Shown here: positions 32,799 through 40,575 of the stretch, piece by piece | Layout: the number at the start of each line of letters is the position of its first letter | How positions within the stretch are numbered: position 1 is the stretch's first letter | Source of the DNA: Spirosoma oryzicola | GTDB lineage: Bacteria > Bacteroidota > Bacteroidia > Cytophagales > Spirosomataceae | NCBI RefSeq assembly: GCF_021233055.1 | Contig: NZ_CP089538.1 | Location: 5,100,501-5,164,500, forward strand | Direction of reading: 5' to 3' | DNA: 64,000 nucleotides | The notes under the pieces: model-generated | Databases searched by the model: none | What the model was told of the DNA's origin: nothing | Seen by the model: the letters and a program-made list of their open reading frames with translations, nothing else | Position numbers and translations under genes: made by a program

Positions 32799-34016
32799 TT
32801 GAAACGAACAACAAAATTTCTGATTGCGCTTGTTGTCCTCCTCATAATCGCCCGGATTCTACTGCCTTATTTTGTGCTGCGGTATGTCAACAAAACGCTG
32901 GCCGACATGGGCGACTATACCGGTCATGTTGACGATATTGACATTCAACTGATCCGGGGCGCTTACCAAATCGACGATTTACGCGTCCGTAAGATTAACG
33001 GAAAAATTAAAGAACCCTTTCTGTACATTCCCAAAACGGACCTTTCCGTTGAATGGAAATCTTTGTTTAAGGGGCGGTTGGTGAGTGAGGTCGAATGTTA
33101 CCAGCCAGAACTCAATTTTGCCTTTAGCGAAAGCGAATCCAGCAGTCAGACCGGTGCCGAAGTGGACTGGACGGCTTATCTGAAAAAGCTGTTACCGATC
33201 AACATCAACCGCTTTGCCGTTATCGATGGGACAATCAATCTAACCAGCCTGATTACCCAGCCCCGCGCCGACCTTTCCCTTAAACAATTTCAGGGCGAGA
33301 TCCGCAACATCCGTAACGTCGAAGATAAAGACAAAAAGCTTCCCTCGCCGGTGGTGGCTACGGGTAACGTGCCGGGCTACGGTGGAACAATGGCGTTCAA
33401 CGCCGACATGAACCTGCTGAAAGTTACGCCGGATTTTGATTACCATCTCAAGTTCAACGAGTTACAGTTGGTAAAACTGAATCCACTCGCTCGTGAATAC
33501 GCCAACATCGATTTTGAGCGTGGAACGCTGAGTGTATACAGTGAGATGGCGATGTACAACAGCAAGCTCAATGGCTACCTCAAGCCGCTTACCAAAAACA
33601 TGAAAATCTTCAAGCTCAATGAGCATGAAGGGCGGTCGGTCGGCAAGTTTTTTACGGAGCTTATTGCGCAGGCTGGTACGGCTATTCTAAAAAATCAGAA
33701 GCACGATCAGGTAGCGACCCGTATTCCACTAACCGGTACAATCGAAAACGTTGAAACGCCCATCTGGCCCACCGTCTTCGGCGTATTACGAAACGCGTAC
33801 ATTCAAGCTTTCCGGGGCGAGTTCGACAACAATGTCACCCTACAAGACGCGCTGAAAACGTTTAAAGACGATTACAAAGCCAAGCGGGAAGCCCGGAAAG
33901 CCGAACGAAAAAAAGTGCGGGCCGAGCGAAAGGAAGAGCGCAAGGAAAAACGAGAAGAACGCAAACAAGCACGTCAGAAAAAGCGCGAAGAACGAAAGCG
34001 CGAGAAAGATAAGTAG
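32799..34016 (+). CDS. DUF748/AsmA-like membrane-anchored protein with charged tail
   Basis: A 405-residue protein from a TTG start. An N-terminal membrane helix (about 7-27) is followed by a periplasmic DUF748/AsmA-like domain: YVNKTLADMGDYTGHVDDID near 34-53 and LSVEWKSLFKGRLVSE near 82-97 are typical. The last 50 residues are almost only Lys, Arg, Glu, Gln and Ala, a pattern that predicts a single extended alpha helix. AsmA-like proteins take part in lipid transfer or outer-membrane homeostasis. TTG is the only in-frame start that keeps the signal helix intact; an ATG at 32794 is in another frame. A bidirectional terminator follows. Confidence 0.8.
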   Translation: MKRTTKFLIALVVLLIIARILLPYFVLRYVNKTLADMGDYTGHVDDIDIQLIRGAYQIDDLRVRKINGKIKEPFLYIPKTDLSVEWKSLFKGRLVSEVECYQPELNFAFSESESSSQTGAEVDWTAYLKKLLPININRFAVIDGTINLTSLITQPRADLSLKQFQGEIRNIRNVEDKDKKLPSPVVATGNVPGYGGTMAFNADMNLLKVTPDFDYHLKFNELQLVKLNPLAREYANIDFERGTLSVYSEMAMYNSKLNGYLKPLTKNMKIFKLNEHEGRSVGKFFTELIAQAGTAILKNQKHDQVATRIPLTGTIENVETPIWPTVFGVLRNAYIQAFRGEFDNNVTLQDALKTFKDDYKAKREARKAERKKVRAERKEERKEKREERKQARQKKREERKREKDK

Positions 34017-34041
34017 TCTTCTCTGAACTACTAATCAAGCC

Positions 34042-34081
34042 AAAAAAGTAGCGCATTTGTCCGACAAATGCGCTACTTTTT
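34042..34081. terminator. Bidirectional intrinsic terminator
   Basis: Near-perfect 18-bp stem (about 34043-34060 with 34064-34081) with a 3-nt loop and A/T runs on both sides, between convergent genes ending at 34016 and 34086. Confidence 0.9.
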
Positions 34082-34085
34082 CTTT

Positions 34086-34490
34086 TTATGGCTTCCGCTT
34101 GTTCATGGTATCGGGCCGGGCACCGGATGCCGTCCGACGTGGCGTGTACTTAGGCTGTGTTCGTTCTTTTCCAGCGCCCGTTTTCGCTTGCTTGTAGCTG
34201 GGAAGCGCGTTGTCTTTGCTCTCCAGGTTGTCTTTCATTGACGGCGCTGGTATTTTTTTGTTCGGCGAGCGCCGGGCGGCATCAGCCGCTGTGGCAGTCG
34301 CTGATGCGCTTTTCGTTGTTGTTGATTTGGAGGACGTTCCAGCCGATGCCGCCGTTTGCTTGTTCGATTTGTTACCCGACGCTGCCGAGGTTGATGCCGG
34401 TTTTGGCGAGCTTGTTTGTCCGGTTTGTGGTGGTGTCTGGGCCAGAGCTGTGGCCGTTATCAGTAAGGCACCGATCATTAACTTAATCAT
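34086..34490 (-). CDS. Small secreted low-complexity protein
   Basis: A 134-residue protein from ATG 34490 (a longer frame adds 35 residues before a clear signal peptide, so it is rejected). The signal peptide is MIKLMIGALLITATALAQ. The mature part is rich in Ser, Thr, Ala and Lys with Pro-Lys repeats and a basic C-terminus (QPKYTPRRTASGARPDTMNK). Probably disordered and periplasmic or surface-exposed. No family recognised. It is divergent from the MFS gene at 34648. Confidence 0.65.
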   Translation of the reverse strand: MIKLMIGALLITATALAQTPPQTGQTSSPKPASTSAASGNKSNKQTAASAGTSSKSTTTKSASATATAADAARRSPNKKIPAPSMKDNLESKDNALPSYKQAKTGAGKERTQPKYTPRRTASGARPDTMNKRKP

Positions 34491-34647
34491 AACGTTTTTC
34501 TGGTTTGTCACAAAAGGACTAGATAACGAGGAATTTTGTTTGAACCCATCGTCTATTTGCCTCTTTCGACACACTTTGTTGAGGATAGCAGCCAAGGATT
34601 AACAAAACAGCGAATTTTCGGTAATTGATTTATACCGTTTTGCGATT

Positions 34648-36240
34648 ATGACTACCTCAGCTCCCGTTCAGACCCGTTCGCCTTTACAAAACCCGCTTTT
34701 TCGAACGCTATGGATTGCTTCTATGGTATCAAATATCGGTACGTGGGTTCAGAATACAGGCGGTTCGTGGCTGATGACTAACCTGACGACGTCATCGACA
34801 CTGGTTGCCCTGATGCAGACCGCCACTACCCTGCCGGTGCTTTTTGCCGCGCTACCTGCGGGAACACTGGCCGATTTTTTCAACAAGCGCAGTCTGCTCA
34901 TCGGATCGGTTATCTTTCAGATTATTGTCGGCATCGCGTTGACGGTACTTACGTATTACAACCTCGTCGGACCAAGCTTTTTATTGTTTTTCACGTTTCT
35001 GCTCGGGCTTGGCAACGCCAGTTTTAATCCCGTCTGGCAGTCCTTAACCCCCGAAATCGTTGGTCGTGATGCCTTACCGTCGGCGGTTGCGCTGAACGGG
35101 GCACTTACGAACGTGTCCCGATCCGTTGGTCCAGCTATCGGCGGACTCCTGGTTGCGCAGACAGGCTACTACGCAGTGTTTGCTACCAACGCGCTGTCAT
35201 CGGTATACATGCTGATTGTACTAATTCGATGGCGTACCGACGCAACTATCGAAAACAAACAGGTTGGCGGAAACGTCTGGTCAGCACTCGGGGCCGGAAT
35301 CCGATACGCCCGGTATTCAGAACCATTGCGCGGTGTACTGGCCCACGCGTTGCTTTTTGTCAGTTTTGCTAGTTGCATCTGGGCGTTGCTTCCCCTGATC
35401 GCCCGGCAGCAGCTTCACTTTCAGGCCAGTGGCTACGGTTCCTTGCTCGGCATGATGGGTGCGGGTTCGATCACAGGCGTTTTTCTCTTATCGCGGCTTC
35501 GGCAGCGGTTCAACCTCGATACGTTATTATTGGCCGGGGGCTTGGGTTTCGCCTGCATATTGGCCGTAATTGGTTTCTTACCGCAGGCTTATCTGGTGAT
35601 GCCGTTGCTGTATGTCGCGGGCTTTTGCTGGCTTATTGTCCTTACGTCGCTTAACATCAGTGCGCAGTATTCAGCGCCGACTTGGGTAAAAGCACGCGTG
35701 CTGGCTATCTACCTGCTGGTATTTCAGGGCGGAATGGCCATCTTCAGCTTTCTCTGGGGGGCTCTCAATCACCTGTTGCCGTTATCCTACACGCTGGCAA
35801 CGGCGGGTGTTGGACTCGTGGGTGGCTCGCTGCTGGCTTATCGTTACAAACTCCATCCCATCAGTGAGATCAACCATCAGCCTGCTCTGGCCTGGCCCGA
35901 CCCGGAAGTTATTGTCGATCTGCAACCCTCCGACGGTCCCGTACTCGTCACGATTGATTACACGGTGGAGACAAGAAATCACCACGAGTTTTTAACGGCT
36001 ATGCAGCAGATAGGCCGGACCCGTCTACGGGATGGAGCCTTGGAATGGGACGTTTATCAGGATTTAAGCAACCCTAGCCACTTCATTGAAACGTTTCAGG
36101 TAGGATCGTGGGCGGAGCACTTGCAACAGCATCAGCACCTTTCGCAGCACGATTACCACATTCTACAAAGCATAAAGCCACTGATCAACGGTCAGCCCGT
36201 TGTTCATCACCTGCTTCACCAAAGAGCGCCAGTCCGGTAG
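34648..36240 (+). CDS. MFS_3-type exporter with C-terminal ABM-like domain
   Basis: A 530-residue protein. Residues 1-410 form a twelve-helix major facilitator of the MFS_3 (PF05977, EntS-like) group: PLFRTLWIASMVSNIGTWVQ at the start, ATTLPVLFAALPAGTLADFF near 62-81. Residues 430-525 form a soluble domain resembling the antibiotic biosynthesis monooxygenase fold (VLVTIDYTVETRNHHEFLTA, FIETFQVGSWAEHLQQHQ), a combination usual for this group. Substrate unknown; siderophore or drug export is typical of relatives. Single gene flanked by two small secreted-protein genes on the other strand. Confidence 0.88.
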   Translation: MTTSAPVQTRSPLQNPLFRTLWIASMVSNIGTWVQNTGGSWLMTNLTTSSTLVALMQTATTLPVLFAALPAGTLADFFNKRSLLIGSVIFQIIVGIALTVLTYYNLVGPSFLLFFTFLLGLGNASFNPVWQSLTPEIVGRDALPSAVALNGALTNVSRSVGPAIGGLLVAQTGYYAVFATNALSSVYMLIVLIRWRTDATIENKQVGGNVWSALGAGIRYARYSEPLRGVLAHALLFVSFASCIWALLPLIARQQLHFQASGYGSLLGMMGAGSITGVFLLSRLRQRFNLDTLLLAGGLGFACILAVIGFLPQAYLVMPLLYVAGFCWLIVLTSLNISAQYSAPTWVKARVLAIYLLVFQGGMAIFSFLWGALNHLLPLSYTLATAGVGLVGGSLLAYRYKLHPISEINHQPALAWPDPEVIVDLQPSDGPVLVTIDYTVETRNHHEFLTAMQQIGRTRLRDGALEWDVYQDLSNPSHFIETFQVGSWAEHLQQHQHLSQHDYHILQSIKPLINGQPVVHHLLHQRAPVR

Positions 36241-36250
36241 TTGGTTGCGC

Positions 36251-36547
36251 CTATCGAAGTGTATCAACCCGGGTAGCTCCTCCCCGCCGAAGTGAATCGG
36301 GCCGTAAGCGACGTTGCTTGCGATCAGGACGTGTCCGGTTTTTGGGTAACGCAGTATCCATTGCTTTATCCAGCGCTTTCCGCTCCTGAGCGCCGTTGGT
36401 TTTCATCATCGGCTTTGGCGGATTAGCGCGTCGGCTGTCTTCCGTTGAGGTTGTTTGCTGCATGGTTGGGGCCTGATTGCTTTGGGCGTAGCCGTTGACC
36501 GTTAGTCCAATGCAAAACAGGCTGGCAATACATACGATCCGTTTCAT
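36251..36547 (-). CDS. Small secreted basic protein
   Basis: A 98-residue protein from ATG 36547 with a signal peptide (MKRIVCIASLFCIGLTVNGYAQ) and a strongly basic, proline/arginine-rich mature part (RTRPDRKQRRLRPDSLRRGG). No family recognised. Like the protein at 34086-34490 it is short, secreted and probably disordered, and the two flank the same MFS gene. Convergent with that gene, 10 bp between stops. Confidence 0.6.
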   Translation of the reverse strand: MKRIVCIASLFCIGLTVNGYAQSNQAPTMQQTTSTEDSRRANPPKPMMKTNGAQERKALDKAMDTALPKNRTRPDRKQRRLRPDSLRRGGATRVDTLR

Positions 36548-36772
36548 GGCGTTGAGTATTTGTGTATACACTCAACGAATGCGACGTACAGAAGGTTATT
36601 TCTTACAATCAATTCGAAACCGTTCCGCTGCGTCACTTTATTAAGACGGCTTCGATCGAGTCGCTGTTTTGACGTTAGCGTAAAAAATTACTGGTTACTA
36701 CGTTGTCTATTCACCGGTTTCTTATGGAATTTGATGCGTTACTTCATCTAGAAAGTAAGTAAGCAGGAACGT

Positions 36773-37369
36773 ATGTTTTTAAAACGGTTTCGGAAACCCA
36801 AACTCACCACCGACGCGGAATACATTTCCGCTTACCGTGCTACGGGCAATTTGGCCGTTCTGGGCGAACTCTATGAGCGACACATGGAGTTGGTATACGC
36901 AGTTTGCTACAACTACCTGCGCGACGAAGAGGAAGCGAAAGACGCCGTGATGCAGCTTTTTGAACAACTGGTCTCGGATCTGCGAAAACACGATGTGCAA
37001 CAGTTCCAGTCCTGGCTGCACAGCGTTGCCCGAAACTACTGCCTGATGCAGTTACGCAAAAAGCAAGCATCTCCCAAAGCGGTACAACTGACAGGACTGG
37101 CATCCGACGCCGAAACCGACGACTACGTCAATACGGCCCTGATTGCGGACGAGTTGGATAACCGGACGCTTGATCTCGAAGAAGATCTGACCCGCATGGA
37201 GGCTTGTCTACAAACACTACCGACCGAACAGCGTTCGTGTCTAACCTTATTTTATTTAAACCAAAAAAGTTATGCCGAAGTCGCTGACATAACGGGCTTT
37301 GACTTAAAGCAAGTGAAAAGTTATTTGCAAAACGGCCGTCGAATGCTGAAACTTTGTATGAGCAAATGA
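36773..37369 (+). CDS. ECF RNA polymerase sigma factor
   Basis: A 198-residue sigma factor with region 2 at about 24-92 (LGELYERHMELVYAVCYNYL, then FQSWLHSVARNYCLMQLRK) and region 4 at about 140-195 (CLTLFYLNQKSYAEVADITG, then FDLKQVKSYLQNGRRMLK). An acidic linker of about 45 residues joins them. It starts a plus-strand set continuing with an anti-sigma-like gene 21 bp downstream and an outer-membrane barrel gene. It is not closely similar to the sigma factor at 15408-15986. Confidence 0.92.
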   Translation: MFLKRFRKPKLTTDAEYISAYRATGNLAVLGELYERHMELVYAVCYNYLRDEEEAKDAVMQLFEQLVSDLRKHDVQQFQSWLHSVARNYCLMQLRKKQASPKAVQLTGLASDAETDDYVNTALIADELDNRTLDLEEDLTRMEACLQTLPTEQRSCLTLFYLNQKSYAEVADITGFDLKQVKSYLQNGRRMLKLCMSK

Positions 37370-37390
37370 CTCGGACGGCATGTCTGCATT

Positions 37391-37828
37391 ATGATTATGA
37401 ATGACCAATTGAGTTTTGACGATTTGCGCGCTTATCAGGCCGGTCGGCTGAGTGGTCCGGCACAGCACCGGGTTGAGCGGATAATCCTGGAAGATCCTTT
37501 CTACGCCGATGCGCTGGCGGGACTGGAAGCGATGCAGCAAACAGCAACGCCTACAGCCGAACAACTGGCCAGTTTGCGGGATGCGCTTCAGGATCGTATC
37601 CATGAGTCGGCGACCAAAAAGCGGCTCTGGCCCCTGTGGATTGCCACAACAACAGCTGCTATCCTGTTCATGCTGGCGATGGCTATCTACTTCATCTTTT
37701 TTGTTGCGAAGCACCCCGCCAGATCAAAATCCGTAACCAAACACAGAACTACTTTACGCATCGAGACAACCCGCTCGATGAATCAACCCACGGCTCTTGT
37801 TCGCCGTCAAAATGAATTAAACGGATAG
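37391..37828 (+). CDS. Putative anti-sigma factor, single membrane helix
   Basis: A 145-residue protein. The N-terminal 80 residues are a cytoplasmic helical domain (LSFDDLRAYQAGRLSGPAQH, then RVERIILEDPFYADALAGLE), followed by a membrane helix at about 81-102 and a short basic periplasmic tail. This is the layout of short Bacteroidota anti-sigma factors. It lies directly behind an ECF sigma gene, which supports the call. Start could be the ATG two codons later. Confidence 0.75.
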   Translation: MIMNDQLSFDDLRAYQAGRLSGPAQHRVERIILEDPFYADALAGLEAMQQTATPTAEQLASLRDALQDRIHESATKKRLWPLWIATTTAAILFMLAMAIYFIFFVAKHPARSKSVTKHRTTLRIETTRSMNQPTALVRRQNELNG

Positions 37829-37991
37829 TCAACGAGCCTTCAATCGCCATTGTCAATGGTGGAGGTGTACTGAAAAAAAGGTAGCTGTTCAAGCGATACA
37901 GTTAAACCGCAACATAAGAAGTAGGGTAGTAGAGTAAAACATTTCGGAAACGCCGAGCGTTAACCCCGCGTAACCACATATTTTACAGTCT

Positions 37992-38690
37992 ATGTTTCGC
38001 TCAATTACGCTACGTTCTCTAGCCATTCCATGCGTAGCCCTTTTAACTTGCTTATCAACTACTTACGCACAGCAACGTTTTAGTGCAGGACCACGTGTTG
38101 GCTTGAATTTGTCCACATTACGGGGCGACGTACAAAATTTCAAGTTAACGCCGGGTCTAACGGCGGGCGCTTTCCTAATGTATAGCTCCCTGAACCATTT
38201 CGGTGTCTCTGCTGATGTGTTGTACTCCCAGCGTGGGGGCAAATTTGAAGGAAACACCAATGGTGTACCTGAAGAATTTAAGCACCGAATCAATTACTTA
38301 GAAATTCCGGTGGCGCTGCGGTACTTCTTGACGCTGGATGGCAATTTTAGACCAAACCTATTTTTTGGTCCCTCGTTAGCGATACCACTGAGCGCGCAAA
38401 CCGTCAAGCAAAAGACCAACGGTGCTGCTCAGCCTGATGTAGACAATTCCGCTGCGTTCAAAAACCTTGATCTTGGCCTTCTCGCTGGTTTTCAGCTGAA
38501 TTTTCCGGGATGGGGTGAACGGCAACGGTTCCTGATTGACGCTCGTTACACATTTGGTCTTGCCGACATAACGAGACAGCCTATCCGGGGTGGAACTGGC
38601 CAGCAGAACGTTTACAACTCAACCATCACCTTGACGCTGGGCTACGGTTTTGGCGTAGGACCTGAATACCGGAGCCGCTACCGTCGGTAG
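37992..38690 (+). CDS. Outer-membrane beta-barrel protein (OMP_b-brl_2, porin family)
   Basis: A 232-residue exported protein with a signal peptide to about residue 26 (TYAQ) and an eight-strand barrel of the PF13568 type: RFSAGPRVGLNLSTLRGD at the start, HFGVSADVLYSQRGGKF, INYLEIPVALRYFL, and a final TLTLGYGFGVG strand region before a basic tail. It is 163 bp behind the anti-sigma gene and ends in a strong terminator, so it may be the output of that sigma set. Compare the 13880-15433 protein, in which barrel and anti-sigma-like parts are joined. Confidence 0.88.
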   Translation: MFRSITLRSLAIPCVALLTCLSTTYAQQRFSAGPRVGLNLSTLRGDVQNFKLTPGLTAGAFLMYSSLNHFGVSADVLYSQRGGKFEGNTNGVPEEFKHRINYLEIPVALRYFLTLDGNFRPNLFFGPSLAIPLSAQTVKQKTNGAAQPDVDNSAAFKNLDLGLLAGFQLNFPGWGERQRFLIDARYTFGLADITRQPIRGGTGQQNVYNSTITLTLGYGFGVGPEYRSRYRR

Positions 38691-38711
38691 TCGCCCGCAC
38701 AAAATCTTTTG

Positions 38712-38742
38712 AAAATCCTCATCAGTCGATGAGGATTTTTTT
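38712..38742 (+). terminator. Intrinsic terminator of the barrel gene
   Basis: Perfect 12-bp stem (38712-38723 with 38728-38739), loop AGTC, followed by a run of seven T residues ending at 38742. Confidence 0.9.
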
Positions 38743-38900
38743 ATGCCCTTTTCAGCATAAAGCAGGTGGGGTTAGTACGGGTTGCCACCATCCGCTTAAT
38801 ATAATTTTAATCTTTTTTTAATCTAAACCAATCCAGCTGAGGTTCTTCACCGTATAACTCGTGCTGTTATAAGCGATTATGAAAACTTTTCCTTACTACT

Positions 38901-40484
38901 ATGTTCAATAGCAAACCTTTCCGCATTCTGTTTGGAACGCTGGCGATTGGCTCCCTTGTAACACTCAACGCCTGCCGGGACACGCAAACCCAACTCGAAC
39001 CAGCGAGTGCTTCTACGGCCAACGCCCGTCTGGCCGCTGATTACATGTTCTACGTGTTGACCGACAACAATCAGCTGCTAAAGCTAAACACGCAGAACCC
39101 TGGCGTAAACATGGGAACAATCAGCATCACGGGAATTTTAAACAATGAACGACTAGTATCTATTGATTTTCGGCCCGCCACCGGTCAGCTCTATGCGGTA
39201 AGTAATGGAAGCCGGATTTACGCGATCAACCTGACAAACGGCGCAGCAACAGCCCTCGGTTCAGGACCGTTTTCGCCCGGTATCAACGGGGATGTGGTAG
39301 GCTTCGATTTTAATCCAACTGTTGACCGTATCCGGTTAGTTACCAACCGAGGACAGAATTTACGCTTGAACCCAGAAACGGGGGCCGTGATGATTGTCGA
39401 TGGCCCTATCAATGGTGTACCCAACGTAGCGGTTTCAGGAGTGGCTTACACGAACAATCGCTCGGGTGTTACGACAACGACGTTATATGACATTGACCCC
39501 GTAACCGACAAATTATACCGGCAGGACCCGCCAAACAACGGCACCCTGGTTGAAGTTGGCTCGCTGGGCGTTGATATTGCCGGTACGGGCAGCTTCGACA
39601 TTGCTCCCGACGGCAGTGCTATCGCTACGCTGATCAGCGGTACGACTCAGGGACTTTATCAGGTCAACCTGACGAGTGGTCGCATCGAACGTTTGGGCGA
39701 TCTGCCCGGCTCAACGAGTATTGTTGGTCTGGCCATTCCAACGGAACCCGTCGCTTATGCCATTGATCGGTTCAACAACCTGATTACTTTCAACCCAACA
39801 TCTCCAGGCAGCTATGTATCAAAAACCCTGACGGGTCTGGCACCGAACGACATGATTTACGGAATCGATTTCCGGCCAGCGAACGGCCAGCTTTACGCCG
39901 TCAGTAACACGAGCCGCCTGTACACGATCAATACATCAAGTGGAGCAGCAACAATGGTAGGTTCGGGACCTTTCTCACCAGCAATAACCGGTACCGACGT
40001 TGGTTTTGATTTCAACCCAACCGTTGACCGCATTCGACTGGTCACTTCGTCTGGTCAGAATCTCCGGCTTAACCCCAATGACGGAACAGTAGCCGCTATC
40101 GATGGAACTTTAGCCTATACCTCCGGCTCCGGTAATGGTGCGATTACGGCAGCCGCCTACACTAACAACTTTGCGGGTGCAACCTCAACTGTACTGTACG
40201 ATTTGGATTCTCAGCTTGACCGTCTCGTTCGGCAAGATCCGCCAAACAATGGTGGGCTGGTGACGGTAGGACAACTGGGCGTAAACATTGAAGGCGCTAC
40301 GGGCTTCGATATTGGCGGCAGTAGCAATATGGCTTACGCACTGTTACGAACGGAGGTGCAGACGGGTTCTTCGGCGCAGCAGGTCACTAAAGTATACCAG
40401 ATAAACCTGGGAACAGGACAGGCCACTGCGGTTGCTGATTTTCCTCTTCTGGCGCGGGCAATGGCCGTTGGTTTAGGCTTCTAA
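38901..40484 (+). CDS. DUF4394 lipoprotein with two tandem domains
   Basis: A 527-residue lipoprotein (lipobox TLNAC, Cys25) made of two DUF4394 domains, about residues 50-285 and 290-527. Each contains LVSIDFRPATGQLYAVSN or the matching MIYGIDFRPANGQLYAVSNT, a GSGPFSPxI segment, VGFDFNPTVDRIRLVT, GQNLRLNP and a RQDPPNNG near the end. The family forms beta-propeller-like folds of unknown function, secreted. The two copies are clearly a tandem duplication. The gene stands alone; a very long palindrome separates it from carB. Confidence 0.92.
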   Translation: MFNSKPFRILFGTLAIGSLVTLNACRDTQTQLEPASASTANARLAADYMFYVLTDNNQLLKLNTQNPGVNMGTISITGILNNERLVSIDFRPATGQLYAVSNGSRIYAINLTNGAATALGSGPFSPGINGDVVGFDFNPTVDRIRLVTNRGQNLRLNPETGAVMIVDGPINGVPNVAVSGVAYTNNRSGVTTTTLYDIDPVTDKLYRQDPPNNGTLVEVGSLGVDIAGTGSFDIAPDGSAIATLISGTTQGLYQVNLTSGRIERLGDLPGSTSIVGLAIPTEPVAYAIDRFNNLITFNPTSPGSYVSKTLTGLAPNDMIYGIDFRPANGQLYAVSNTSRLYTINTSSGAATMVGSGPFSPAITGTDVGFDFNPTVDRIRLVTSSGQNLRLNPNDGTVAAIDGTLAYTSGSGNGAITAAAYTNNFAGATSTVLYDLDSQLDRLVRQDPPNNGGLVTVGQLGVNIEGATGFDIGGSSNMAYALLRTEVQTGSSAQQVTKVYQINLGTGQATAVADFPLLARAMAVGLGF

Positions 40485-40503
40485 ACGAACAGCGATTCGT
40501 CAA

Positions 40504-40569
40504 CTAATCTGTAAACAAGAAGTGGTGTCGGTTTTGAGAAACCGACACCACTTCTTGTTTACAGATTAG
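40504..40569. terminator. Perfect 31-bp palindrome between DUF4394 gene and carB
   Basis: Arms 40504-40534 and 40539-40569 are fully complementary, with loop TGAG. It lies 19 bp after one stop codon and 6 bp before the other, between convergent genes. There is no T tract outside the stem. Its inner core GTGTCGGTTT/AAACCGACAC resembles the hairpins at 9838-9878. It may serve as a bidirectional terminator or be a dispersed palindromic repeat. Confidence 0.85.
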
Positions 40570-40575
40570 CCTGCA

